64,000 nucleotides of DNA from contig NZ_CP064356.1 in assembly GCF_018141545.1 (NCBI RefSeq), positions 1,240,001-1,304,000 on the forward strand, written 5' to 3'. This stretch comes from Miltoncostaea oceani (GTDB taxonomy: Bacteria > Actinomycetota > Thermoleophilia > Miltoncostaeales > Miltoncostaeaceae). The translations under genes and the position numbers were made by a program. The notes below the pieces were generated by a model. The model was not told the origin of the DNA. It saw only the letters and a list, made by a program, of their open reading frames with translations, and ran no database searches. This document shows, piece after piece, positions 35,544 to 42,973 of this stretch (positions are counted from its first letter, which is position 1; each line of letters opens with the position of its first letter).

Positions 35544-36595
35544 GCGTCACCCGGGGCGGCGCCCTGGCGGGCGTCTTCGAGGGGCAGGGACGCCTGGTCG
35601 CGGTCGATCGCCGCCTGGTACGCGGCCTCGACGGCGGGGTCCTCGTCGCCGTCGTCGGGCGGGATGACCTCCCCGGACTCTGCCGGTGGCTCGTCTGCCG
35701 CGGCGGTCACCGGCGGCAGGTCGACGCGGGGGACCTCGCGGGGCGGGGGCTCGCGGTCGCCGAGCTGCGGGCCGACCGGCTCGATCGCCGCGCCCGGGCC
35801 GAGCTGGGGGCGCTCGCCGCGGGCGAGCTGGCGCGGGGCGGGCGCGGGGATCTGCGCCATGGTCTCGCCCCGCTCGAGGAGCATGACCTCGTCCACCATG
35901 AACGGCGCCTCGACGACGATCACGGGGAAGCGCTTCGTCGTCGGCTTGTCGACCCCGGCCTTCTCGTCCCAGACCATCACCGACCGCGACCTCGGCTCCA
36001 TCCGCAGCCACGCGGCGCGGCCGGAGGCCTGCAGCATCGCGAGGGTGGCCGGCACCTCCTGCGCGGCGTAGAACGACTTCGTGTCCACCCGGGCGCGCCC
36101 GAGGATCTCGATGCCGAGGATGCAGAACGACAGGCGGGTCGTCAGCTTGCACGGCCGCTCGTAGTCCTCGTCTCGGGCGGCGGCCTCCGCCTCCCGCTGG
36201 GCGCACACGCACGCCCGCTCGGTCCACCGACCCCGGACCCGGAACTGGCAGGCGTCGCCGTCGCAGCGGACGGTGTTGATGCCGCCCGCCCACTGCTCGT
36301 AGGCGGAGGTGAAGGGCGGCTCGCCGGGGGGCACCGCGATCGCGAGGCCCTCCGGCTTGGTGATCGTCACCTCGAACTGCGGCGCTGCCTTGTCGTCGGG
36401 GCGCCAGTCGAGGACGTCGCCCCCGTAGACCGCGGCGACCTGCTCAACGACCTCGCGGCTCTGGGAGGTGACGCGGGGGAGGAGCATCGGCCGGCCCGGG
36501 CGGTTCGCGCCCTTGCGCTCGCCGAAGCGGACGCGCGCGATCTCGCGGAGGGCGTGCTGCTGGTCGAGCACGGTGGTGATGCGGCGGCGGGCCAT
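35540..36595 (-). CDS. Gp3-like recombination directionality factor domain protein
   Basis: 351 residues. The first 230 match the phiC31-Gp3-type family: LREIARVRFGERKGANRPGRP, SREVVEQVAAVYGGDVLDW, AVPPGEPPFTSAYEQWAGG, RCDGDACQF, CVCAQ and RPCKLTTRLSFCILGI. The C-terminal third is a Pro/Glu-rich tail. In phiC31 this protein switches a serine integrase to excision; in other actinophages homologues sit in replication modules and their role is less clear. Here the integrase is a tyrosine recombinase. It overlaps the upstream nuclease as TGATG. Confidence 0.78.
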   Translation of the reverse strand: MARRRITTVLDQQHALREIARVRFGERKGANRPGRPMLLPRVTSQSREVVEQVAAVYGGDVLDWRPDDKAAPQFEVTITKPEGLAIAVPPGEPPFTSAYEQWAGGINTVRCDGDACQFRVRGRWTERACVCAQREAEAAARDEDYERPCKLTTRLSFCILGIEILGRARVDTKSFYAAQEVPATLAMLQASGRAAWLRMEPRSRSVMVWDEKAGVDKPTTKRFPVIVVEAPFMVDEVMLLERGETMAQIPAPAPRQLARGERPQLGPGAAIEPVGPQLGDREPPPREVPRVDLPPVTAAADEPPAESGEVIPPDDGDEDPAVEAAYQAAIDRDQASLPLEDARQGAAPGDA

Positions 36596-37854
36596 CAGGC
36601 GTCGGCCCCTTCGCCGCCGATCGGCAGCGACTCGGCCTGGGGGACTGCGACCGGCATCGCCTCGTAGTGGGCGACGACCTCGTCGTAGATCCGGCCGGCG
36701 GGGATCTTCTTCGTCGAGTCGATCGGCGGGTCGAGGCTCGCCAGGTGCCGCTTCACCGCGTGGTGGTCGTGGCCTCGCTTCGACGCGATCCCGAGGAGGC
36801 GCTTGCGCTGCTGCTCCGAGCAGTAGCGGGGCGGCGCATCCTCCTGCGGCACGTCGACGGCGTCGGCGGGGCGCTCCGGACCGGGGTCGGCGTCGAGGTG
36901 CCCGGCGTCCTCGGCTGCCGGCGGCGGCGCCAGCGTGAACACCCGGACCGCGGCGGCCTGCTCGGTCGTCGCCTCTACGGGCGGCACCCCGAACTGGCTG
37001 GAGGCGCGCGGCCCGAGGATCGACCGCTTCCCCGGACCGTCCATGTACCGGAAGATCTCGGCGGCGACCCGGAACGCCCGGTACGTCGCCTCGCTGATGT
37101 CCACCTCGACGAGCTCGTAGCGCTCGGTGTTCAGCCAGAGGACGGCGCCCCACTGGACGGGCGGCATTGGGACGGGCTCCGCCCACGCTCCCCGGATCGG
37201 GACGATCTCCGTCGCGTGGGCGTACGCGGCGACCTGGAGGGGGTGCTCGACGTAGACGCCGGGCTTGCCGCCCTTCCCCTCCTTCGTGCACTTCACGTCG
37301 ATGAGCCCGAGGCCGCGCTCCCCGATCTCGGCGAGCATGTCGAGCGTGCCGGCCCACCCGTGCTCGGGGTTCACGACCGTCATCTCCGCGCCGCCGTACT
37401 TCGGCCGCCACTCCTGCTCGAAGCGCAGGAACTGCTGGAGGCGGGGGAGGACCTCGTGGGCGAGGTCCGGCGGGACGGGGGGCCGCTCAGCGCCGCGGAC
37501 GATGGCGTCGATCTGCTCGTGCACCGCCGTCCCGATCTCGGCGGCGCGGCTCTTCGACTTGTAGGGGGCCTGGGACAGCTGGTATCGAACCTCCTTCGGC
37601 CCGAACCGCTCGAGGTCCTGGGCGAGGTAGCCGGCGTTCTCGACGACGTGCTCGGCGACCGCGGCGGCCGCCCACCGGGGGAGGGCCGGCTTGTCGAGCG
37701 CCTTCAGCAGCGTGGTCACGGACCAGAGGGGCTCCGTCCACGACCGCTCGCCGTCGAACACCTCGAGCGAATAGATGCGGGAGTCGCGGTTGGTCTCCTG
37801 GTGGATCCGAACGGCGCGGACGCCGGGCTCGGTCGCCTTCGCGGCGGTCGTCAT
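36595..37854 (-). CDS. RecB/Cas4-type PD-(D/E)XK nuclease
   Basis: A 419-residue protein. The nuclease core is visible as GTAVHEQIDAIVRG (motif I His/Glu helix), GWAGTLDMLAEIGERGLGLIDVKCTKEG (Asp ... D-x-K), and VEHPLQVAAYAHATEI (Q-x-x-x-Y). A C-terminal acidic linker and a helical region (CSEQQRKRLLGIASKRGHDHHAVKRHLASL) follow; the latter resembles the C-terminal domain of phage recombination proteins. It probably processes DNA ends for recombination or replication. ATG 37854 overlaps the HNH stop (ATGA). Confidence 0.82.
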   Translation of the reverse strand: MTTAAKATEPGVRAVRIHQETNRDSRIYSLEVFDGERSWTEPLWSVTTLLKALDKPALPRWAAAAVAEHVVENAGYLAQDLERFGPKEVRYQLSQAPYKSKSRAAEIGTAVHEQIDAIVRGAERPPVPPDLAHEVLPRLQQFLRFEQEWRPKYGGAEMTVVNPEHGWAGTLDMLAEIGERGLGLIDVKCTKEGKGGKPGVYVEHPLQVAAYAHATEIVPIRGAWAEPVPMPPVQWGAVLWLNTERYELVEVDISEATYRAFRVAAEIFRYMDGPGKRSILGPRASSQFGVPPVEATTEQAAAVRVFTLAPPPAAEDAGHLDADPGPERPADAVDVPQEDAPPRYCSEQQRKRLLGIASKRGHDHHAVKRHLASLDPPIDSTKKIPAGRIYDEVVAHYEAMPVAVPQAESLPIGGEGADA

Positions 37855-38279
37855 CGACGCGCCCCCGCGTGGTGCAGACGGTGCTGTGAGGCTGACATGG
37901 GCGTCAGGTGCTCGGGGTTGAAGCAGCGGCGCACCCGGCACTCGTGGTGCAGGTGGTGGCCGGGGGGGATCGACCCGTTCACGTGCTCATAGACGACGCG
38001 ATGGACGTAGGTCTCGTCCATTCGCCCGTAGCCCTGGCGGGTCACTGCACCGGTCCAGAGCCAGCATCCCCCGGGCGTCACGGGGATCACCCGGAGGCCG
38101 ATGCGCTCCATCTTCGGACGGACGGTGCGGCCGTTACCGGCGGCAGACGACGAACCGGCACGCGGGCCCCTCTTGGCGGTCCGCGTCGGGTCCCCGTGGG
38201 TCAGCCACCGCTGGTAGTGCATGCGGCACCAACCGCGCGCGAAGTGGCGTCGATCGCACGCGTCGACCGAGCAGCTCAT
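37851..38279 (-). CDS. HNH endonuclease
   Basis: A 142-residue HNH_3-type nuclease. A zinc-knuckle-like start (MSCSVDACDRRHFARGWCRMHYQRW) is followed by GGCWLWTGAVTRQGYGRM, YVHRVVYEHVNGSIPPGHHLHHECRVRRCFNPEHLTPMS (paired Cys and the HNH His/Asn/His). This layout is common among free-standing phage HNH homing-type enzymes. It overlaps genes on both sides by four bases, so it is part of the operon and not a disruptive insert. Confidence 0.88.
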   Translation of the reverse strand: MSCSVDACDRRHFARGWCRMHYQRWLTHGDPTRTAKRGPRAGSSSAAGNGRTVRPKMERIGLRVIPVTPGGCWLWTGAVTRQGYGRMDETYVHRVVYEHVNGSIPPGHHLHHECRVRRCFNPEHLTPMSASQHRLHHAGARR

Positions 38280-38467
38280 CGGAGGCCGCCCGCGGCGTAG
38301 ATCGCGTCGGCTGCCCACGCCGCGGCGCGGCTGACGACCAGGAACGCGACGACCGTGACCGCGGCGTAGAGCAGCAGGCCGGCGCACGCGCGACGCAGGC
38401 GGGAGTGGGAGGCGTGGCGGCCCGACACGATCGGGGTCGGCAGCTCGCCGAGGTGGGGGTCGCTCAC
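38276..38467 (-). CDS. Small single-TM phage protein
   Basis: 63 residues with one membrane segment (CAGLLLYAAVTVVAFLVVSRAAAWAAD). GTG 38467 overlaps the upstream stop (GTGA), and its own stop overlaps the HNH start (ATGA). Function unknown. Confidence 0.65.
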   Translation of the reverse strand: MSDPHLGELPTPIVSGRHASHSRLRRACAGLLLYAAVTVVAFLVVSRAAAWAADAIYAAGGLR

Positions 38468-38718
38468 GCGACACCGACCGCGCCGAGGATGGACTCGCGG
38501 ACGTGGTCCTCGTCGGCCTGCCGGGCGACGGGGTCCGCGATCTCGATCACGACGCGGGTCATCCCGACGACGATCGCGGCGTCCAACGCCGCCGCCAGCA
38601 GCTCGAGGTGGGTCCGCTCGGCGGGCGTCTCGTCGTGCTCCCTCCCGTCAAGGGAACGGGTGAGCGCACGGCCCGCGAGGTGCGCCGAGAGGGGGGAGAG
38701 GGAGACGTGGCCCGTCAC
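38464..38718 (-). CDS. Hypothetical early phage protein
   Basis: 84 residues starting VTGHVSLSPLSAHLAGRAL, with a helical middle (TPAERTHLELLAAALDAAIVVGM). GTG 38718 overlaps the upstream stop (GTGA). No family recognised; coding status rests on the 4-base overlaps at both ends. Confidence 0.55.
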   Translation of the reverse strand: MTGHVSLSPLSAHLAGRALTRSLDGREHDETPAERTHLELLAAALDAAIVVGMTRVVIEIADPVARQADEDHVRESILGAVGVA

Positions 38719-38939
38719 GACCGCGCCCCCCCGACCCCCGGCACCGCGACGTAGTCCTCGCCGTCCTCGTCGTCGAGGCGGATCTCGTCGCGGAGCAGAG
38801 ACCGGGTCGCGTTCACGGCGCAGAGGTAGCCCTCGAGCCACGCCTCTCCCGCCGGCGTCGCCGGCTTCGGCGCCGGCTCCGTCGCGAGCCCGTCGAGGAC
38901 GCCGAGGAGGAGCCGCTCGCGCTTCGTCGCCGGCATCAC
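38715..38939 (-). CDS. Hypothetical early phage protein
   Basis: 73-74 residues; the GTG at 38939 and ATG at 38936 are adjacent start options overlapping the upstream stop. It contains a helical LLLGVLDGLATEP and EAWLEGYLCAVNATRSLL, and an acidic tail. No family recognised. Confidence 0.55.
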   Translation of the reverse strand: MMPATKRERLLLGVLDGLATEPAPKPATPAGEAWLEGYLCAVNATRSLLRDEIRLDDEDGEDYVAVPGVGGARS

Positions 38940-39241
38940 GCGGCCTCGGCGAGCGTCGTGCGGGTGGCCGCGATCTCGGCCGCGGCGGGCCCCGCCGGGA
39001 CGGGGGGCGGAGCGACCGACAGGAGGCGGCGGCGGGCGCGGAGGCGGGCAAGAGCCTCCGCAGCGACGACGACCTGGCTGTCGATGACCCGCTCCGCGCG
39101 CTCGGCGCGGCTCGCGTGGTACCGCTCGAGGCGGCGGTGGTCGGCGGCGGTGGCGCGCGCCTGCTCGATGTCGGCGACGGCGTCGATCGCGTCGTCGAGC
39201 ACGATCGGCGCGGTCCTCTGGGGGGCAGCGGGGGGTCGCAT
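38936..39241 (-). CDS. Hypothetical helical early phage protein
   Basis: 101 residues, mostly one long charged helix (AVADIEQARATAADHRRLERYHASRAERAERVIDS). It lies five bases after the XRE gene, so it is in the same operon. No family recognised. Confidence 0.55.
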   Translation of the reverse strand: MRPPAAPQRTAPIVLDDAIDAVADIEQARATAADHRRLERYHASRAERAERVIDSQVVVAAEALARLRARRRLLSVAPPPVPAGPAAAEIAATRTTLAEAA

Positions 39242-39246
39242 GTGGT

Positions 39247-39576
39247 CTACTCCTCGGTGGGCGCGCCCCCCTGGCTCCCGGAGTTCACCGCTCCGGGAAC
39301 GACAGCCAGGGGGGCGTCGTCGTTTGCAGGGGAAACGCTGGTGGCGACGCTGCTGACCGCGTCAGCTGTGGCACCGTCCGGGACATGGACGTAGAGGTCA
39401 TCCAGCGGGACGCCGAGCGCGCGAGCCATCTGGCCCGCCGAGCCGATAGGGGGCTCGGAGCGGCCCGTCTCCCAGCGGTAGACGGTCGCGGGGGAGACGT
39501 TGATCAGCGACGCCAACTTGGCCTGGCTGATCCCGCGCGTCTCACGGGCCTGACGGATGCGCTCTGCCGTGGTCAT
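39247..39576 (-). CDS. XRE-family HTH regulator (Cro-like, leftward)
   Basis: 109 residues. An N-terminal HTH_3 domain (ERIRQARETRGISQAKLASLINVSPATVYRWETGRSEPP) is followed by a short tail. It is the first gene of the leftward early operon, divergent from a second XRE gene, the usual place of a Cro-like regulator. It probably binds the inverted repeat in the intervening 95 bp. Confidence 0.85.
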   Translation of the reverse strand: MTTAERIRQARETRGISQAKLASLINVSPATVYRWETGRSEPPIGSAGQMARALGVPLDDLYVHVPDGATADAVSSVATSVSPANDDAPLAVVPGAVNSGSQGGAPTEE

Positions 39577-39604
39577 GTCCAGCAGGTTGACATATGCAGA
39601 TATA

Positions 39605-39666
39605 CATAGTCAAGACCACAGCGGCACATGCGCCGATTGCGCCTTTGATCGGCACTCTTGACTATG
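39605..39666. promoter_or_regulatory. Operator: perfect 10-bp inverted repeat between divergent XRE genes
   Basis: CATAGTCAAG (39605-39614) and its exact reverse complement CTTGACTATG (39657-39666) lie in the intergenic region. A further TTGACA (39587-39592) pairs with the left copy to form TTGAC..GTCAA arms. The boxes also look like -35 elements, so regulator binding would block both promoters. Confidence 0.65.
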
Positions 39667-39671
39667 CGTCT

Positions 39672-40004
39672 ATGCCGGACCTGGGCTCAGTACTCCGACG
39701 TCGCCGCGAGGAGGCCAAGCTGACGCGGCGCGTGGTCGCGGAGTCCATTGGCGAGACCGAGAACAAGCTGTACCGGTGGGAGACCGGCTTGAACAAGCCG
39801 GAGGCTCTCGCTCTCCTGCGGATGCTCGTGCTCTACGAGAGCTCGCCGGCGGACATCATCGGAGAGGTGGAAGCAGACGCAGAAGGGGCGGCTGCACGAC
39901 CCGACCCCGAGACGGCGACCCAGAAGGCGCGACAGCTCGGAGAGAAGGTCGCTGGTCGTACAGCTGGCCGATCTCGTCCAGGTCGGCGAAGTGCGGGTGG
40001 CTGA
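39672..40004 (+). CDS. XRE-family HTH regulator (repressor-like, rightward)
   Basis: 110 residues from ATG 39672, five bases after the right operator arm. The HTH (LGSVLRRRREEAKLTRRVVAESIGETENKLYRWETGLNKPE) is followed by VLYESSPADIIGEVEADAE and an odd basic tail. An upstream in-frame ATG (39594) would run through the operator and is less likely. It is probably the immunity repressor, but it lacks the C-terminal peptidase domain of LexA/CI-type proteins. Its last 149 bases overlap an opposite-strand gene. Confidence 0.75.
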   Translation: MPDLGSVLRRRREEAKLTRRVVAESIGETENKLYRWETGLNKPEALALLRMLVLYESSPADIIGEVEADAEGAAARPDPETATQKARQLGEKVAGRTAGRSRPGRRSAGG

Positions 40005-40110
40005 CACCTAGCAGCGCCGCGGCGCGGAAGGCTGCTTCCGCCATCAGCTGGTAGGCGACCGTCTCGCGGTGCTCAACGGACAGAGACGCCAGAGGCTCCG
40101 GATCGTGCAC
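39856..40110 (-). CDS. Small protein antisense to the repressor 3' end
   Basis: 84 residues from GTG 40110, preceded by an excellent ribosome site (AAAGGAGGGCGA). The first 55 residues look protein-like (LSVEHRETVAYQLMAEAAFRAAALLGVSHPHFADLDEIGQLYDQ); the rest, which overlaps the repressor gene, is low-complexity. It may influence repressor expression by convergent transcription. No family recognised. Confidence 0.5.
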   Translation of the reverse strand: MHDPEPLASLSVEHRETVAYQLMAEAAFRAAALLGVSHPHFADLDEIGQLYDQRPSLRAVAPSGSPSRGRVVQPPLLRLLPPLR

Positions 40111-40282
40111 TCGCCCTCCTTTCCGGGGGATGGGCGCGGCACGATAGAACACCCGTTCGGACGCATCGGGGCCGGGTCCCCTAGGCCATGCGGAAGACCT
40201 AGAGCGCCCCTTACGCGGTCAGGTGATTCGAGTCCGGGACGCGGGATAGGGTCGCGCCGGCGTCGAGTGAGAGGAGAGGCGA

Positions 40283-40564
40283 GTGGGCCTCCGCGACAAG
40301 TTCACCCAGGGGGCACCGGACCCAGCTGATCTCGTGGCGCCGCCCGCCGGTGGGCAGCCCCGCCGCTTCGAGTACAAGGCGGAGACGATCCGCTCGAAGC
40401 TGATCGGCGACAAGATGGACGGCAGCCAGGTCGAGCAGCTGCTGAACCAGCGAGCCGGTGACGGGTGGCAGCTGCGGTCGATCACCGAGACTGAGGTCAA
40501 AGGAAGGGTCGGTCCCGGCGGCACGATGGGGCTGCTCCTAGTGTTCGAGCGGCCGGTCGCCTGA
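40283..40564 (+). CDS. DUF4177-like protein
   Basis: 93 residues. RRFEYKAETIRSKLIGDKMDGSQVEQLLNQRAGDGWQLRSITETEVKGRVGPGGTMGLLLVFERPV follows the small DUF4177 pattern (aromatic strand, helix ending GWEL/GWQL, then a strand ending in ..VFER). The GTG start follows GAGAGG. It is the first gene of a rightward four-gene accessory unit that leads to the protease gene. Confidence 0.75.
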   Translation: MGLRDKFTQGAPDPADLVAPPAGGQPRRFEYKAETIRSKLIGDKMDGSQVEQLLNQRAGDGWQLRSITETEVKGRVGPGGTMGLLLVFERPVA

Positions 40565-41059
40565 ATGGGGCTGCTCGACCGTCTCCGCCGCCGACCCGAG
40601 CCCGAGCCTCCCAACGTGCTCGACGGCTGGCGGGATCAGGACAGCTGGCTGAAGTCCTGGGAGGCGCCGCGGAACGTCGCGGTTGAGAGCCACCACCAGG
40701 AAGCTCTGACGAGGGCATGCGGGCCCGTCTGCGACGCTGGCTACCTCGTCCCGGTCGAGGTCGAGCTGGGCCCTCGAACTCGGCGGCCCGGATGGAGGGG
40801 TGAACGGGCAAGAGGTCGATATACGGTTAGGACCATCCGAGCGAGGGGGGCCAAGATGGAAACCAGGGACGACGGACGGACCGGACCGACATCGAGAGGG
40901 ACGGAGCCGATGTCACCATCCGACATCCAGAAGGTCTTCGACGTCATGGGTCTCAGCGGCGCCGGTTCGTCCGTGCCGGCCGTGGGCGTGCAGCAGTCGC
41001 GCGGGCCGCTCATGGACTTCCCGATCTCCGGCAGCACGAGCCCGCGCAAGCCGGCGTAG
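40565..41059 (+). CDS. Hypothetical protein, possibly composite
   Basis: An open frame of 164 residues starting right at the DUF4177 stop. The N-terminus (MGLLDRLRRRPEPEPPNVLDGW, then VAVESHHQEALTRACG..GYLVPVEVEL) looks like a lipid-anchor-free HIRAN-domain beginning, but the expected EPDNPxDPNAV part is missing and an Arg-rich stretch follows. The last 49 residues (from ATG 40911, behind GGAG) look like a separate small protein adjoining the protease gene. It may be a decayed gene fused to a small one. Confidence 0.4.
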   Translation: MGLLDRLRRRPEPEPPNVLDGWRDQDSWLKSWEAPRNVAVESHHQEALTRACGPVCDAGYLVPVEVELGPRTRRPGWRGERARGRYTVRTIRARGAKMETRDDGRTGPTSRGTEPMSPSDIQKVFDVMGLSGAGSSVPAVGVQQSRGPLMDFPISGSTSPRKPA

Positions 41060-41983
41060 ATGCCGACCTGGAACCAGCTGCTCGCCGAGGTCCAAAGGGC
41101 AGGGAACGTCCACGATCTCACCCGCCGCAAATACCTCCAGCAGCTCAGCAACCTGACCGGCCGCAACACGATCATCTACTACTCGGCGTGGCTCCAGAAG
41201 GGCCCCATCATGGCCCAGTGGCCCGAGCCATTCCTCGTCAACGACAATGACAAGAACGGCTTTATGGCTGCCATCCACGGCATGGACCGGAGCCGGGGCC
41301 TCGACCTCATCCTGCACACACCGGGGGGCGACGTCGCGGCCGCGGAGTCCCTCGTGGGCTACCTGCGCGCAATGTTCGGACGAGACATCCGCGCGATCGT
41401 CCCTCAGCTCGCGATGTCGGCAGGCACCATGATCGCCTGCGGGTGCAAGGAGATCGTGATGGGGCGCCACTCGAGCCTCGGCCCGATTGACCCTCAGATG
41501 GGCGGTATCGCTGCCCATGGCATCGTCGAGGAGTTCAAGCAGGCGTTCGACGACATCGCAAGGAACCCGGCATCTATCCCCCTGTGGCAGCCGATCATCG
41601 CCAAGTACCACCCGACGCTGATCGGCGAGTGTCAGAAGGCCATCAAGTGGTCGCGAGACATGACCACCGAGTGGCTCAAGACTGGGATGTTCGCTGACGA
41701 CATGCCGAACAACGTCCGCGCGGCGAAGGCCATGAAAGTTGTGGACGAGCTGGCGGATCACGCGCTCACCTTGTCGCACGCTCGCCACATAGACATCGAC
41801 CGGGCGAAGGATCTCGGTTTGAACATCACAACGCTTGAGGACGACGACGATCTGCAGGACGCGGTCCTGACGGTCCATCACCTCACGGTCCAGACGCTGT
41901 CGGACACGGCGTCGGTCAAGATCATCGAGAACGACCAAGGCGTGGCATTCATCCAGTCCGCCGGCCAGGTCATCCAACCGTAG
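41060..41983 (+). CDS. ClpP/SppA-class serine protease (SDH proteinase family)
   Basis: 307 residues resembling serine dehydrogenase proteinases (SDH_protease). The oxyanion/strand region is LDLILHTPGGDVAAAESLVGYLRA, the catalytic Ser120 is in AIVPQLAMSAGTMIACGCKEIVMGRHSSLGPIDPQ, and the C-terminal half is helical. The family contains cytosolic ClpP-like proteases of poorly known substrate. ATG directly follows the previous stop. The surrounding DNA is visibly lower in GC than the phage late genes, consistent with an acquired accessory gene. Confidence 0.85.
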   Translation: MPTWNQLLAEVQRAGNVHDLTRRKYLQQLSNLTGRNTIIYYSAWLQKGPIMAQWPEPFLVNDNDKNGFMAAIHGMDRSRGLDLILHTPGGDVAAAESLVGYLRAMFGRDIRAIVPQLAMSAGTMIACGCKEIVMGRHSSLGPIDPQMGGIAAHGIVEEFKQAFDDIARNPASIPLWQPIIAKYHPTLIGECQKAIKWSRDMTTEWLKTGMFADDMPNNVRAAKAMKVVDELADHALTLSHARHIDIDRAKDLGLNITTLEDDDDLQDAVLTVHHLTVQTLSDTASVKIIENDQGVAFIQSAGQVIQP

Positions 41984-42017
41984 GGAACCTGGTCGTCTGG
42001 CTGGACTGGGCCTGGCC

Positions 42018-42353
42018 GTGACCGTGACGAGAGGTGGCGCGACGACCTGGGAGATAGCAGGGAGGGGGGAACAGATCGAAGTCCCTCCCGGGGAGGATGT
42101 CGGCGCGATTTGGCGGTGGTATCTCCGGACCGCGACGGATCAGGCCTTCGTCGACATACGGATCACGCGGAACGCGCAGCAGGAGTTCGACGACGACGTT
42201 CTTCCTCCCGGTCGCGCCTGGGAGGCGATCCGGGCGGCGGGGCGTCCAGAGGTGGAGCGCCTTCTCGAGCTGAGCAAGCCGCCGCGCTACGTCCACGTCA
42301 GCACGCGCGGCTGTACGACCTCTGAGAGCCGTTCGCCGACCGACCAAGAGTGA
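42018..42353 (+). CDS. Hypothetical protein downstream of the protease
   Basis: 111 residues (GGATTWEIAGRGEQIEVPPGEDVGAIWRWYLRTATDQAFVDIRITR...) from GTG 42018, 34 bases after the protease. It reads like a compact alpha/beta protein. No family recognised. It probably belongs to the same transcript as the protease. Confidence 0.5.
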   Translation: MTVTRGGATTWEIAGRGEQIEVPPGEDVGAIWRWYLRTATDQAFVDIRITRNAQQEFDDDVLPPGRAWEAIRAAGRPEVERLLELSKPPRYVHVSTRGCTTSESRSPTDQE

Positions 42354-42397
42354 CCCGCTGCGGACCGCAGCGGGATGAGCGAGTTGCGCCCGGGTCG

Positions 42398-42658
42398 CTA
42401 CCCCGGCAGGCGCAGCGCCGGAGACTCGACACGCAGCGTGAACCGCTCGCCCGGCAGCACCTCGGGGTCGTTGGTGTAGCCGGCGGCCTCGGTCAGCCCG
42501 CGCGCCCCGATGACGGTGAAGCGGCGGGGCACGCACCAGCTGGCGGCGGCCAGCCGGTGAGCGACGTCCCAGCCGAGGAAGGGGACGCGCCAGAGCTCGG
42601 CGCCGGCGGAGCGCCCGCCGTCTTCCTCGAGGTCTCCGGTGACGATGAGCGTCCCCAC
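42398..42658 (-). CDS. Hypothetical protein, paralogue A
   Basis: 86 residues: GTLIVTGDLEEDGG..GAELWRVPFLGWDVAHRL..WCVPRRFTVIG..VLPGERFTLRVES. It aligns along its whole length with the next gene upstream (42674-42964), sharing GDLE, ELWR, FLGW, WCVPRR and the LPGE/VPGE turn. It probably has a small beta-barrel fold. GTG start. Function unknown. Confidence 0.65.
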   Translation of the reverse strand: MGTLIVTGDLEEDGGRSAGAELWRVPFLGWDVAHRLAAASWCVPRRFTVIGARGLTEAAGYTNDPEVLPGERFTLRVESPALRLPG

Positions 42659-42673
42659 CGCACCGAAGGTATC

Positions 42674-42964
42674 TCAGGAGCCGGGCGCCCCCTCGTGGGG
42701 GTCGCTGGGGATCCAGTCGGTCTCGACGTTCTCCCGCACGATGAGGCGGTAGATCTCGCCGGGCACCAGGTAGGGCCCGTGGGTTTCTCCGGTCGCGAGG
42801 ATCCGTCCCTCGTCGATGACGACGTAGCGGCGAGGAACGCACCACGTGTCGGTGAGGAACCGGTGCGTGACGCCCCAGCCGAGGAACTCGGTCCGCCACA
42901 GCTCAACGCCTCGGACGAGGTCGCCTCTCTGCTCGAGGTCGCCCATGACCATGAGGAGTGACAC
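42674..42964 (-). CDS. Hypothetical protein, paralogue B
   Basis: 96 residues: SLLMVMGDLEQRGD..GVELWRTEFLGWGVTHRFLTDTWCVPRRYVVID..YLVPGEIYRLIVREN, a tandem paralogue of the gene at 42398. It carries an extra C-terminal extension ending WIPSDPHEGAPGS, encoded by a 25-bp sequence found again at the end of the holin-like gene (45186-45210). Confidence 0.65.
   Translation of the reverse strand: MSLLMVMGDLEQRGDLVRGVELWRTEFLGWGVTHRFLTDTWCVPRRYVVIDEGRILATGETHGPYLVPGEIYRLIVRENVETDWIPSDPHEGAPGS
42688..42712 (-). repeat. 25-bp sequence shared with 45186-45210, copy 1
   Basis: The identical 25 bp include CCCCCTCGTGGGGG, a short hairpin (5-bp stem, TCGT loop), followed by TCGCTGGGGAT. On the minus strand it encodes IPSDPHEG at a C-terminus in both places. 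Confidence 0.8.
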
Positions 42965-42973
42965 CTGGCGAGC

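Noticed and set aside
36595-37854. CRISPR-associated Cas4
   Set aside because: The nuclease core fits, but the C-terminal four-cysteine iron-sulfur site is missing and no cas genes or repeats are near. A phage recombination nuclease fits better.
39594-39671. Upstream ATG extension of the repressor-like gene
   Set aside because: The extra 26 residues would be encoded by the operator region. ATG 39672 leads directly into the HTH domain.
40225-40260. T-arm-like sequence (GATTCGAGTCC) suggesting a tRNA or attR
   Set aside because: No matching acceptor, D-arm or anticodon arm can be drawn, and it does not match the tRNA-Gly 3' end.
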